Positions 15,218-24,231 of a stretch of DNA of 64,000 nucleotides are shown one piece after another (the stretch's first letter is position 1; each line of letters starts with the position of its first letter). This DNA comes from Stigmatella erecta (GTDB lineage Bacteria; Myxococcota; Myxococcia; Myxococcales; Myxococcaceae): NCBI RefSeq assembly GCF_900111745.1, contig NZ_FOIJ01000008.1:310001-374000 (forward strand), given 5' to 3'. The notes under the pieces were generated by a model, which did not search any database, was not told the origin of the DNA, and was given only the letters and a program-made list of their open reading frames with translations. Both the position numbers and the translations under genes were made by a program.

Positions 15218-17542
15218 TTGAATACCCACGAACAAGCCCTCCTCGAAGACCTGAATCCCCCCCAGAAGGAGGCCGTCCTGCATGGGGACGGTCCCCTGCT
15301 CGTCCTGTCGGGGGCAGGCAGCGGAAAGACCCGCGTCATCACCCGCCGCGTGGCCCACCTGGTGAAGGTCCGCCGCGTCTTCCCGTGGCGCATCCTGGCG
15401 GTGACGTTCACCAACAAGGCCGCGCGGGAGATGCGCGAGCGCCTCGTCCAGCTGCTGGGGGCGCAAGCCCATGAGCTGGTCGTCAGCACCTTCCACTCCT
15501 CGGCGGCGATGATTCTTCGCCGGGAGGCGGAGGCGGTGGGGCTCACCCGCAGCTTCGTCATCTACGACGACGGGGACCAGCTCAACATCGTCAAGCGCGC
15601 CATGCGCGAGGCCCGCGTGGAGCCCATCATGCAGCCGCGCGAGATTCTCCACCGCATCGACCAGGAGAAGAACGCCGCCCGCCTGCCCGAGGACATGCAG
15701 GTGGATGTGGATGACATGCGCGGCATGGTGGTGAAGCGGACCTACCAGACCTACCAGCGGCTGCTGCGGGCGGCGAACGCGGTGGACTTCGGAGACCTGC
15801 TCTTGCTGCTCGTCTCGCTGTTCCGCAAGCGCCCGGATGTGCTGGCCAACTACCAGCGGCGCTTCCACCACGTGCTGGTGGACGAGTTCCAGGACACCAA
15901 CCCGGTGCAGTACGAGCTGCTGCGGCTGCTGGCCCCGCCCCCGGGCGCCAACCTGGTGGTGGTGGGTGACGACGACCAGTCCATCTACCGCTGGCGCGGG
16001 GCCAGCGTGGACAACATCCTGAACTTCCCGGGCATCTACCCCGGCGCCAAGGTGGTGAAGCTGGAGCAGAACTACCGCTCCGACCAGGCCATCCTGGAGG
16101 CGGCGCACGCGGTCATCTCCAAGAACCGCCGCCGCATGGCGAAGAAGCTCTGGAGCGAGCGGCCCCGGGGCGAGCACCTCCAACTGCTCATCCTTCGTGA
16201 CGAGCGCGCCGAGGCGCAGGAGGTGGCCCGGCAGATCCACGCCCTGCAGCGCGAGGGGTTCATCAAGTACTCGGGGATGGCGGTCTTCTACCGGGTGAAC
16301 GCCCAGAGCCGCGTGCTGGAAGAGGCGCTGCGGCTGGCACGGGTGCCGTACACGCTGGTCAGTGGGCGCAGCTTCTACGACCGGGCCGAGGTGCGGGATG
16401 CGGCGGCCTATCTGCGCCTCATGGTCAATCCCCGCTCGGATGCGGACCTGCTGCGCATCATCAACACGCCTGCCCGGGGCATCGGCGATACCACGGTGGA
16501 GCGGCTGACCACCCATGCGGACCATCAGGGCATCAGCCTCTATGAGGCGATTGCCCAGCCGGAGCAGATCCCCGCCATCAACAGCGCCGCGGTACGCCGG
16601 TTGGCGGGGGTTCACACGCTGCTCGCCACCCTGAACGGTTTCGCGCAAGGGGCCAAGGACGCGGCGAGCGCGGTGGACGAGATGCTCCGGGAGACCCGGT
16701 TGGTGGAGTCCCTCACCGCCGAGGGCAGCGACGAGTCGCTCACCCGCGCGGAGAACTTGCGCGAGTTCCTCGGTGCGGCCCAGGAGTTCGATCTGAACCG
16801 TGCGGCGGCGGCGGTGGCGGCGGCGACCGCCGCGCCTGCCGAGCCCGAGGAGCCTCCTCCGGCGGACCTGGATGCAGCGCCCCTCACGGCGGACGTTCCG
16901 CCGCTTCAGTCGTTCCTGGAGCAGATCAGCCTGGTGGGGGATGCGGACGCGGAGGTGGGGGAGGGGAAGGTGGCGTTGATGACGCTCCACGCGGCCAAGG
17001 GCCTGGAGTTCGACGCCGTGTTCCTGACGGGCATGGAGGACAACGTCTTCCCGCACTCGCGTGCGCTGGCGGGCGAGGAGCCGGAAGAAGGGGAGGAGAT
17101 GGCCGAGGAGCGGCGGCTTTGCTACGTGGGGTTCACCCGCGCCCGCAAGCGGCTCTTCGTGAGCCTCGCCCAGTGCCGGTCTCTCTTCGGAGAGCTGCGC
17201 TACAACCCGCCTTCCCGGTTCCTGCGGGATGTGCCGCCGCCGCTCTTCGGCATTGATCCGTCCATGCAGGAGGTCCCGCGCCCGGTGGCGGCTCCGGTGG
17301 CTCCTCGCCGCCGCTCCTACGACGAGGACGACGGGCCTCGGATTGACCGCTCCTATTCACAGGCATCGGACATGGACGGTGTGAGCGGAGACGTCCGGGG
17401 GATGCGCGTCCGTCACGAGCAGTTCGGTGTGGGGCGCGTCGTCTCCACGGATGGCTCGGGACCCAATGCGAAGGTGACGGTGGAGTTTGGCGCGGGCGTG
17501 GGCCTCAAGCGCGTCATCGCCCGCTTCCTGCTGCCCGGCTGA
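15218..17542 (+). CDS. pcrA: PcrA/UvrD-type superfamily 1 DNA helicase
   Basis: The protein has about 774 residues and all SF1A helicase motifs: motif I GAGSGKT, Ia VTFTNKAA, II VDEFQDTN, III VGDDDQSIYRWRGA, IV LEQNYRS, V MTLHAAKGLEFDAVFL and VI EERRLCYVGFTRARKRL. The C-terminus has the Tudor-like domain of PcrA (VRHEQFGVGRVV). It unwinds DNA 3'-5' in repair and removes RecA filaments. The start is uncertain: the best family fit is a TTG at 15218 (reading Met-Asn-Thr-His-Glu). The frame is open further upstream over the thioesterase gene, where it is only a shadow. An Ala/Pro-rich insert lies near residues 525-555. Confidence 0.93.
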   Translation: MNTHEQALLEDLNPPQKEAVLHGDGPLLVLSGAGSGKTRVITRRVAHLVKVRRVFPWRILAVTFTNKAAREMRERLVQLLGAQAHELVVSTFHSSAAMILRREAEAVGLTRSFVIYDDGDQLNIVKRAMREARVEPIMQPREILHRIDQEKNAARLPEDMQVDVDDMRGMVVKRTYQTYQRLLRAANAVDFGDLLLLLVSLFRKRPDVLANYQRRFHHVLVDEFQDTNPVQYELLRLLAPPPGANLVVVGDDDQSIYRWRGASVDNILNFPGIYPGAKVVKLEQNYRSDQAILEAAHAVISKNRRRMAKKLWSERPRGEHLQLLILRDERAEAQEVARQIHALQREGFIKYSGMAVFYRVNAQSRVLEEALRLARVPYTLVSGRSFYDRAEVRDAAAYLRLMVNPRSDADLLRIINTPARGIGDTTVERLTTHADHQGISLYEAIAQPEQIPAINSAAVRRLAGVHTLLATLNGFAQGAKDAASAVDEMLRETRLVESLTAEGSDESLTRAENLREFLGAAQEFDLNRAAAAVAAATAAPAEPEEPPPADLDAAPLTADVPPLQSFLEQISLVGDADAEVGEGKVALMTLHAAKGLEFDAVFLTGMEDNVFPHSRALAGEEPEEGEEMAEERRLCYVGFTRARKRLFVSLAQCRSLFGELRYNPPSRFLRDVPPPLFGIDPSMQEVPRPVAAPVAPRRRSYDEDDGPRIDRSYSQASDMDGVSGDVRGMRVRHEQFGVGRVVSTDGSGPNAKVTVEFGAGVGLKRVIARFLLPG

Positions 17543-17598
17543 GGCCGTCTGGAGCGGGGGACACCTGGAGTACGCTGAAGCCTTCACGGAGGACTGCC

Positions 17599-17871
17599 AT
17601 GTGCCGGAGCATCAAGACGCTGTTCAACTTCGAGCCCCCCGCGTCGGACGCGGAGATCCGCGCGGCCGCCTTGCAGTTCGTGCGCAAATTGAGCGGCACC
17701 AGTGGCCCCTCCAAGATGAATGAGGAGGTCTTCAACCGGGCCGTCGAGGAAGTCACGGACGCGGCGCGCCGGTTGGTGAACTCCCTGGTGACCACGGCCC
17801 CTCCGCGCAACCGTGACGTCGAAGCCCTCAAGGCGAAGTTGCGGTCGGCGAAGCGCTTCGAGCCGCGCTGA
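17599..17871 (+). CDS. DUF2277 family protein
   Basis: The 90-residue protein fits the DUF2277 family over its whole length: MCRSIKTLFNFEPPASDAEI, ALQFVRKLSG, and DAARRLVNSLVTTAPP. The family is cytoplasmic and of unknown function. The gene lies 56 bases after pcrA and has a plausible GGAGGA ribosome site. It is followed by an AT-rich gap with possible promoter elements for the next gene. Confidence 0.85.
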   Translation: MCRSIKTLFNFEPPASDAEIRAAALQFVRKLSGTSGPSKMNEEVFNRAVEEVTDAARRLVNSLVTTAPPRNRDVEALKAKLRSAKRFEPR

Positions 17872-17889
17872 AGGGTATTGGGTTTAATC

Positions 17890-17935
17890 TTGAAATTCTT
17901 GACTTACTGGGAGATGCAAAGCAGGCTGTAGGCTC
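17890..17935 (+). promoter_or_regulatory. Possible promoter before the secreted EEP gene
   Basis: The 83-base gap is much more AT-rich than its surroundings. It contains TTGAAA at 17890 and TTGACT at 17899, either of which could be a -35 element, but no good TATAAT-like -10 follows at 16-18 bases. The call rests on composition and the -35-like words, so confidence is low. The downstream gene has a good GAGGAG ribosome site. Confidence 0.3.
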
Positions 17936-17954
17936 ACGAAGAGGAGCGACGAGC

Positions 17955-18767
17955 ATGAGCCCCCGTCCTGCGCCACTGATCCAACGAGCCGGTACCCTTG
18001 CGGTGGCGGTCCTTGCCGTGGTGGCTGCCTCCAGCGCGGCGATCGCCAGCGTTCAATCGGTGGACGTGCCGAAGGCCGCCGCTGCGGCCCACGAGCAGCT
18101 GCGCGTGGTGACGGCCAACCTCGCTTTTCGCGGCCCCGATGCGGTTCGCAACGACTGGAGCACGATTGGCCCCAACGCGGACATCATGTTCGTGCAGGAG
18201 GCCAAGAACGTCCGGCTGCGCGACATCCTGGGGGATGCCTGGGCCGTGCGTCAGGACACGTCCTCCGAGGACCGGCAGGGCAGCGCCGTGGTGATCCGCA
18301 AGTCGGCGGTGAAGAGCATCGGGGACCTCCTGCTGGTGAAGGGGACCGATGCCAGCAGCTGCAACAATGCCGCGGAGGGCGGCATCATGACCCGCTGGAT
18401 TGCCCGGGTGGATGTCCAGCTGAACAACGGCCGGTGGATCCGCGCCGCCTCGCTGCACATGCCTCCGCCGCGCTGCCAGTACGGTCTGGGCAGCCCTTTC
18501 GCCGTCATGGCCGACAACGTCGTGGCGTTCGCCCAACGCAGCGACCGACTGCTCGTTCTGGGCGCGGACTGGAACAAGGTGGTCGATGCCGACCCGAATG
18601 AGATCGGCGCCCGCACCGGCCTGAAGCCGCGGGGCCCCGATACCGGTTCGCGCATCGACGGCTTCTTCGTGTCGCCCGCGATTACCACCGACGATTTGCA
18701 CTACCTCGCCCAGACGGGCAGCGACCACCGCCCGGTGCAGATGACGATCGGGGTGCCCGCCCCTTAG
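17955..18767 (+). CDS. Secreted endonuclease/exonuclease/phosphatase-family protein
   Basis: The 270-residue protein has a signal peptide (TLAVAVLAVVAASSAAIAS) and the EEP fold motifs: VVTANLAFRG, MFVQEAKN with the metal Glu, SLHMPP, LVLGADWNK (catalytic Asp/Asn) and GSDHRPVQM at the end. It is probably an extracellular or periplasmic phosphodiesterase or nuclease. The substrate cannot be told. Cys residues (CNN, PPRCQYG) may form a disulphide. It is distinct from the cytoplasmic EEP protein at 2582. Confidence 0.82.
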   Translation: MSPRPAPLIQRAGTLAVAVLAVVAASSAAIASVQSVDVPKAAAAAHEQLRVVTANLAFRGPDAVRNDWSTIGPNADIMFVQEAKNVRLRDILGDAWAVRQDTSSEDRQGSAVVIRKSAVKSIGDLLLVKGTDASSCNNAAEGGIMTRWIARVDVQLNNGRWIRAASLHMPPPRCQYGLGSPFAVMADNVVAFAQRSDRLLVLGADWNKVVDADPNEIGARTGLKPRGPDTGSRIDGFFVSPAITTDDLHYLAQTGSDHRPVQMTIGVPAP

Positions 18768-18801
18768 CCCGAAGTTTGTAACCCCGCAGCGGCCGCCCCG
18801 C

Positions 18802-19881
18802 TCATCGCTTGGGGGCGCGCAGGGTCCAGGAGAGCACCCGCCCGTCCAGGCCCAGCACGAAGAGCTGATCGCCGAGCAGCACCGGCTCCGTGCGCAGGGG
18901 TGTGTCCGCCTGAAGGGAGAAAAGGGGCACCATGCCGTCCGGGTTCAGGACGAGCAGCTGTCCATGGCTGCCACGGGTAGGAATGAGCAGGCGCTCCTGC
19001 CAAATGGCGGGTCGCGTCACCAGCGGGGCGGGCAGGTTCAGGCTGGAGAGCGTCTCTCCTGTCTCCGGTGAGAGCGCGAGGAGCTGAGGAGGCTCGGTCC
19101 CCGTTCCCACCCAGAGCTTGCCCAGGGCCACCGCCGGTGGGCTCGTGAGCAGGGCGGTGGGCTGCTTTTCCCAGCGAAGGGCCCCGTCCGAGGCGTTCAG
19201 GGCCACCACGCGGCCGTCCCTTGCCGTGGCGTAGAGCGTTTCAGCGTCCAGGGCCAGTCCCAGCACCTGCTCCATGGGGTGGAGCCACCGCTGGGTGCCG
19301 TCCTGGGTGGAGAGCGCCACCAGGCCCGTCGCACCCACCGCGACCACCAGGGTGTCGCCGACGAGAAGCGGGGAGGGCAGCCGGGACGCGGTCGCGGCAG
19401 GGGAGGCCTCTTGCTTGGGGGACGGCCGGCTCCATCGCACCTGCCCCGTGTCCAGCGCATGGGCGCGGACGCCACCCTCCGCATCCAGGACATAAACGGA
19501 GGACGCATCCGCCGTGAGGTCCGTGAGGATGGGCGGCTGGCCGGTGAGGTGCCAGTGCTCCTGGCCCGTGGGAACCGCCAGGCCCACCAGCTCTCCCCCC
19601 GTTGTTCCAACAACCACCGTATTGCCGGACTTCACGGGCCGTGCCGCCACCTCCTGCGCGAACCGGAGCCTCCAGCTGGGTTTGCCCGTCCGGTCCAGCC
19701 GGAGCAAGGCGCCGGTCTCGGTTCCCCAAAGGACGCCATCCTCCAGGGCCAGCAGCCCCGAGCGGGACGAGGCGTTGGCGGAGAACTCGAAGCGCCGCTC
19801 CGCCGGGCGCTGGCAGCCCGCTGTCCCTGTCACCAGGAGCACGAGCCACAAGAGGGTGCATGGACAGGCGCGCGGCAGCAT
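18802..19881 (-). CDS. PQQ/BamB-like beta-propeller lipoprotein
   Basis: The 359-residue lipoprotein has a signal peptide with lipobox TAGC. Repeated blades follow, each with Gly-rich strands and a closing Trp, such as GTGALLRLDRTGKPSWRLRF, LVGLAVPTGQEHWHL and LVALSTQDGTQRWLHP. This is the PQQ-like beta-propeller of BamB-type proteins, a scaffold for protein contacts at the outer membrane. There is no enzyme motif. The ATG at 19881 is chosen because the lipoprotein signal starts there; an upstream extension would add 46 uncharacteristic residues. The gene is divergent from adenosine deaminase with a 59-base gap. Confidence 0.75.
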   Translation of the reverse strand: MLPRACPCTLLWLVLLVTGTAGCQRPAERRFEFSANASSRSGLLALEDGVLWGTETGALLRLDRTGKPSWRLRFAQEVAARPVKSGNTVVVGTTGGELVGLAVPTGQEHWHLTGQPPILTDLTADASSVYVLDAEGGVRAHALDTGQVRWSRPSPKQEASPAATASRLPSPLLVGDTLVVAVGATGLVALSTQDGTQRWLHPMEQVLGLALDAETLYATARDGRVVALNASDGALRWEKQPTALLTSPPAVALGKLWVGTGTEPPQLLALSPETGETLSSLNLPAPLVTRPAIWQERLLIPTRGSHGQLLVLNPDGMVPLFSLQADTPLRTEPVLLGDQLFVLGLDGRVLSWTLRAPKR

Positions 19882-19940
19882 GGTTTGAGGGAATGCATCT
19901 TCCAGCCCTCCATCGGGTTGGCAAGCAAGGAACTGTGACC

Positions 19941-21101
19941 ATGGCCTCCATTCGTGACGACGAGCTGCCCAACGCCACGGGCATTCCTTCCGCCGCACGG
20001 CGCACCGATATCTCCCCACCTCCCACCCTGGAGGTCACCGAGGAGCTGCTCCACGCGCTGCCCAAGACGGACCTGCACTGCCACCTCGATGGCTCCATGC
20101 GCCTGAAGACCATCCTGGAGCTGGCCGAGCAGCAGAAGGTGAAGCTGCTGGCGGACACCGAGGACGGCCTGGCCAAGGCCATCCACATGGGGGAGGTGTG
20201 CAAGAGCCTCGAGGAGTACCTCGTGGCCTTCGACGTCACCCTGTCGGTGCTGCAGACCGCCGAGGCGCTCTACCGCTCCGCCTACGAGCTGGCGGTGGAC
20301 GCGGCGGCCGAGAACGTGCGCTACCTGGAGGTGCGCTACTCGCCCGCGCTGCACCTGCAGAAGGGGCTGAAGATGACCACGGTCATCGACTCGGTGCTCG
20401 AGGGGCTGCGCACGGCGAAGCGTGAGACGGGCATCAAGTACGGCGTCATCGTCTGCGGCATCCGCCACATCAACCCGCAGACGTCCATGCGGCTGGCGGA
20501 GCTGAGCGTCGCCTACAAGAACCGGGGCGTCATCGGCTTCGACCTGGCCGGCGCCGAGGCGAGCTTCCCCGCCAAGGACCACAAGGACGCCTTCCAGCTC
20601 ATCCTCAAGAACAACGTCAACTGCACCGCGCACGCCGGCGAGGCGTTCGGTCCCGAGTCCATCTCCCAGGCCATTCACTACCTGGGCGCGCACCGCATCG
20701 GCCACGGCACGCGGCTGCGCGAGGACGGCGACCTGCTCAACTACGTGAACGACCACCGCATCCCGCTGGAGGTCTGCCCGACGTCCAACGTGCAGACCGG
20801 CGCGGTGTCGAGCCTCGCGGCCCACCCGCTGAAGTTCTACTTCGACTACGGCCTGCGGGTGACCATCAACACCGACAACCGGCTCATCACCGACACCACC
20901 GTGACGAAGGAGCTGTGGGTCGCGCACAAGGAGCTGGGGCTGTCGCTGGAGGACCTCACCACCATCCTCGTCTCCGGCTTCAAGAGCGCCTTCCTGCCGT
21001 TCCGCGAGAAGCAGGACCTGCTGCGCAGCGTGAACCAGGAGATCTCCACCACCCTGGCCGCGTTCGAGACCCGGCCGAAGATGGTGCGTCAGCCCGCCTG
21101 A
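19941..21101 (+). CDS. add: Adenosine deaminase
   Basis: The 386-residue protein has the ADA motifs: KTDLHCHLDGS with zinc ligands His46 and His48, HAGE with the catalytic Glu, HRIGHGTRL, CPTSNVQTG, and NTDNR, where many family members have NTDDP. It converts adenosine and deoxyadenosine to inosine forms in purine salvage. The NTDNR variant is known in other bacterial members. The ATG at 19941 has an AAGGA site 10 bases upstream. The N-terminal 38 residues before the barrel are unusually long. Confidence 0.92.
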   Translation: MASIRDDELPNATGIPSAARRTDISPPPTLEVTEELLHALPKTDLHCHLDGSMRLKTILELAEQQKVKLLADTEDGLAKAIHMGEVCKSLEEYLVAFDVTLSVLQTAEALYRSAYELAVDAAAENVRYLEVRYSPALHLQKGLKMTTVIDSVLEGLRTAKRETGIKYGVIVCGIRHINPQTSMRLAELSVAYKNRGVIGFDLAGAEASFPAKDHKDAFQLILKNNVNCTAHAGEAFGPESISQAIHYLGAHRIGHGTRLREDGDLLNYVNDHRIPLEVCPTSNVQTGAVSSLAAHPLKFYFDYGLRVTINTDNRLITDTTVTKELWVAHKELGLSLEDLTTILVSGFKSAFLPFREKQDLLRSVNQEISTTLAAFETRPKMVRQPA

Positions 21102-21109
21102 GCGGCTCC

Positions 21110-21889
21110 ATGGACCTGGAACTCGCTGGGAAGGTGGTGCTCGTCACGGGCGGCTCCGAGGGGCTGGGGGCCGCCGTGTGCGCCCGGCTCGTCCGGGAGG
21201 GAGCCCGCGTGGCGCTGTGTGCCCGGAACGCGCAGCGGCTGGAGGCCACCGCCGCCGCCTTGCGCACCCAGGGCGGCGACGTGCTGGCCCTGCCCACGGA
21301 CGTGACCCGGCCCGAATCGCTGGAGCGCTTCATCGAGGCGGCCCACGCGCGCTGGGGGCGGGTGGATGCGCTGGTGAACAACGCGGGCTCTTCCGCGGCG
21401 GGTCCTTTCAGCGCGGTGAGTGACGCTCAGTGGGAGGAGGATCTCCAGCTCAAGCTGTTCGCCGCGGTGCGGGCCGCCCGGCTGACCGTGCCGCACCTTC
21501 GCGCGGCCGGGGGCGGGTCCATCCTCAACGTGCTGTCCATCCGGGCCAAGGCCCCGGGCGCCCAGTCCATGCCCTCGTCGGTGACGCGGGCGGCGGGCAT
21601 GGCGCTCATGAAGGCCCTCTCCAAGGAGCTGGGGCCCAACGGGATCCGGGTGAACGCGGTGCTCGTGGGGATGATCGAGAGCGGCCAGTGGGCGCGCCGC
21701 GCCGAGGCCTCCGGCAAGCCCCCGGAGGAGCTGTATGCCCAGATGAGCCGGGACGCGGGGGTTCCCCTGGGCCGCATCGGACGGGCCGAGGAGTTCGCCG
21801 ACGCGGTGGCCTTTCTCCTCTCGCCCCGGGCGTCCTACATCAGCGGGACGGCCCTCAACGTGGATGGGGGCCTGTCCCCGGTGGTCTGA
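21110..21889 (+). CDS. Short-chain dehydrogenase/reductase with replaced catalytic Tyr/Lys
   Basis: The 259-residue protein has the SDR fold: TGGSEGLG nucleotide motif, NNAG near residue 91, Ser143 in NVLSI and the terminal ISGTALNVDGG. At the place of the catalytic YxxxK it reads S-S-V-T-R (residues 156-160), so Tyr is Ser and Lys is Arg. It lies 8 bases after add, suggesting co-transcription. Fold confidence is high. Reductase activity is uncertain because of the missing Tyr/Lys, although some SDR subfamilies with this pattern are annotated as reductases. Confidence 0.85.
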   Translation: MDLELAGKVVLVTGGSEGLGAAVCARLVREGARVALCARNAQRLEATAAALRTQGGDVLALPTDVTRPESLERFIEAAHARWGRVDALVNNAGSSAAGPFSAVSDAQWEEDLQLKLFAAVRAARLTVPHLRAAGGGSILNVLSIRAKAPGAQSMPSSVTRAAGMALMKALSKELGPNGIRVNAVLVGMIESGQWARRAEASGKPPEELYAQMSRDAGVPLGRIGRAEEFADAVAFLLSPRASYISGTALNVDGGLSPVV

Positions 21890-21897
21890 GCGCGGGG

Positions 21898-23091
21898 CTA
21901 GGGCGTTCGCGGGGCCCGGGGGACGAGGAAGAGTAGCCGTCCCTTTTGCTTCATCAGGCCCGCGGCCAGCTCCGCTTCGGCGCCCCGGCCCCAGAAGACA
22001 TCCACCCGCCCCGCGCCGCGGATGGCACCGCCCGTGTCCTGGTTGAGGACGAACCGGCCCAGGGGCTGCCACGCCACCTGGCCGTCCGCCGTGGCCGCAG
22101 GCCGCTCGGTCTGGATGTAGGCCAGCGCGCCGCGTGGGAACAGCCGCGCATCCGTGGCGATGGACCGGCCCGGGGTCACCGGCCGCCCGAGCGAGCCCAC
22201 CGCGGCGCCCTCCAGGAAGCGGAAGAACACGTAGGACTCGTTGAAGTCGAGCACGCGGTGGCACTGGGCCGGGTTCAGGGCCAGCCAGCCGCGCAGGGCC
22301 TGCATCGACATGGTCTCGCGGGCAATGGCGCCCTCCTGGATGAGGAGCGAGCCGATGCTCCGGTAGGGCCGTCCATTGGAGGCGGCATAGCCGATGCGCC
22401 GCTCCGTCCCATCCGGTAGCCGCAGCAGCCCGCTGCCCTGGACTTCCAGGAAGAAGAGCGCCACGGGATCCTTCGCCCAGGCCAGCTCCAGCTTCTGGTT
22501 CCCCAGCTTGCCGCCCCGAATCTCCGACCGGGTCCAGTAAGGCACCACGCGCCGTCCGTCGAGCCGGCCAAAGAGGCGCTCTGCCTTGAACCGTTCGGCG
22601 AACGATTCGAGCGGAATCTCCAGCAGGTCACCGGGGGGGCCGTGGATGGGCGTGGCGTACTCGCGGGAGGGGCTCAAGCTCGCCTCGATCAGGGGCTCGT
22701 AGTAGCCCGTGAAGAGCACCGTGCCGTCCTCACCGCCCGCGGCCTCCATCCACTCGAAGTCTTCGAGCACGCGCCGGGTCAGCTCCGCGGGCGTCAGCCC
22801 CGGGGTGACGCGCGCACTCAACCGCTCCAGGGCTTCCCGGAGCTGCCCGGCGGTGACGGTGCGCGGGCCGAAGACGAAGTCTTGACCGGCGGGTTGGACC
22901 CGGAGCCAGGCCAGGCTCTGGGAAATCGCCGTCCGGAGTGACTCGGCATCGCCATCGTCGCTCAGCTCCAGGGGATGCGAGACGGGGACGAGCGCCTCTT
23001 CGGGGCGGGTGATGGGGGCCCGGGCCGCGCGGGCGCACGCCGTGGCGAGCAGCAGGCACGCGGCCCACCCGAGGGCATGAGACAGTCGCAT
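21898..23091 (-). CDS. mltA: Membrane-bound lytic murein transglycosylase A (MltA)
   Basis: The 397-residue protein starts with a signal peptide ending in LLATAC, a lipobox-like site. The MltA domain is clear: VLFTGYYEPLIEASLSP near residue 140, PYWTRSEIRGGKL, ALFFLEVQGSG, RIGYAASNGRPY, then the 3D domain with LNQDTGGAIRGAGRVDVFWG, whose three Asp include the catalytic one. It cleaves peptidoglycan between MurNAc and GlcNAc with formation of 1,6-anhydroMurNAc. It is transcribed leftward from the MltA start at 23091, 9 bases downstream of the disordered membrane protein gene. Confidence 0.93.
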   Translation of the reverse strand: MRLSHALGWAACLLLATACARAARAPITRPEEALVPVSHPLELSDDGDAESLRTAISQSLAWLRVQPAGQDFVFGPRTVTAGQLREALERLSARVTPGLTPAELTRRVLEDFEWMEAAGGEDGTVLFTGYYEPLIEASLSPSREYATPIHGPPGDLLEIPLESFAERFKAERLFGRLDGRRVVPYWTRSEIRGGKLGNQKLELAWAKDPVALFFLEVQGSGLLRLPDGTERRIGYAASNGRPYRSIGSLLIQEGAIARETMSMQALRGWLALNPAQCHRVLDFNESYVFFRFLEGAAVGSLGRPVTPGRSIATDARLFPRGALAYIQTERPAATADGQVAWQPLGRFVLNQDTGGAIRGAGRVDVFWGRGAEAELAAGLMKQKGRLLFLVPRAPRTP

Positions 23092-23100
23092 GCGCAGGGT

Positions 23101-24186
23101 CTATCGCGTACCGGCCTGGGCTGGCGCAAGCGCGGGAAACACGCGGCCCGCATTCAGTCCCGCGCCCACCCCCAGGGCGAAGGCCAGCACCACCCACAGG
23201 ACGGTGCCCAGCCGGGAGCGGGACGGGGCCTGCCGGGGGGGCGCCTGGACCGGGGGCGTCTCCTGTTCATCCGGGATGAGCACCAGGACCTTGATGCCGC
23301 CGTAGAAGAGGGTGTCCACCAGCTCGTGGAAGAACCGCTCGTACTCTTCCTCGGTGAGGTCCAACCCCCGGCCATAGCGGCTCCGGTGGCGCTTGAGCAC
23401 TGCGGCGTGGTTGCGCAGCTGGGCTTCCTTCTTCGACACATCCACCCAGCCACAGGGAATCGCGGGGGCCCACTCCTGCGTCGATACGAGGGAGATGGGC
23501 TGCCGGGCCAGCAGGCCCCCCGCGGTGCTGGGCCCATCCGGCTCGTCGATGCGCAGCCGGTAGGCGGCCGTCCCGTAGCTCTTCCGGGAGAACGCGGCCC
23601 GGACAAGGTCGGCGATCACCGCGGCCTTGTTCGCGAACGCCGTGCGCAGCTTGTCCCCCGTCTGCTGGGGGCTCCCAGAGGTGGCGGTGGCCGCGGTGAT
23701 GACGGAGGCCGGGTCGAGGGGCGCCTCCAGCCGGTAGTCGGGCTGGGTGACGGTGGGAATCGGCGAGTGCAGGCTCCCGGCGGAGGGCTTGGCGGCGGGC
23801 GTGTCCGGAATCTCCAGGGGGGGCAGGGTGTAGGGCGCGGTGGCTGGGACGGGGGCCGCGTCCTTCGAGGCATCCCAGGGCACGGCAGGCGCATCCAAGG
23901 CCCGGCGGGCGCCGGTGTTCCGGCGGATGGGCCGGGTGGCATCGTCGCTGGGAGGAGGCGTGACCGGGCCGCGCATGGGCGGCACCGGGGGCGTCACCTC
24001 CTCCGGTTCCGGCTCCTCCCAGGTGGGCTGGGGGGGCGAGGTGTTCAGCACGAGGCGGGTGGAGTCCTCCGGGGCTTCCCAGGACTCCTCCTCGTCAGCA
24101 GGCGGCGCCTCTTCCTCCAGCGGACGGATGCGCGTCTCCTCGGTGGACACCACGGGGGGCCGGGGCTCCCGGTGTTTGCTCGCCAT
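23101..24186 (-). CDS. Pro/Glu-rich protein with one C-terminal transmembrane segment, unknown function
   Basis: The 361-residue protein has a long disordered, Pro- and Glu-rich N-terminus (residues 1-180) and a folded region at about 180-310 with no recognised motif. A single transmembrane helix (LGTVLWVVLAFALGVGAGL) lies near the end, followed by a short tail. This is a tail-anchored, type II-like layout. The ribosome site GGGGAGGAAC directly before ATG at 24186 supports the start. It is sandwiched between mltA and a sensor kinase on the same strand. I do not recognise the family. Confidence 0.7.
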   Translation of the reverse strand: MASKHREPRPPVVSTEETRIRPLEEEAPPADEEESWEAPEDSTRLVLNTSPPQPTWEEPEPEEVTPPVPPMRGPVTPPPSDDATRPIRRNTGARRALDAPAVPWDASKDAAPVPATAPYTLPPLEIPDTPAAKPSAGSLHSPIPTVTQPDYRLEAPLDPASVITAATATSGSPQQTGDKLRTAFANKAAVIADLVRAAFSRKSYGTAAYRLRIDEPDGPSTAGGLLARQPISLVSTQEWAPAIPCGWVDVSKKEAQLRNHAAVLKRHRSRYGRGLDLTEEEYERFFHELVDTLFYGGIKVLVLIPDEQETPPVQAPPRQAPSRSRLGTVLWVVLAFALGVGAGLNAGRVFPALAPAQAGTR

Positions 24187-24231
24187 GTTCCTCCCCTTTC
24201 GTCATGGACATCCGCGCGGGTTCTATCCTGT

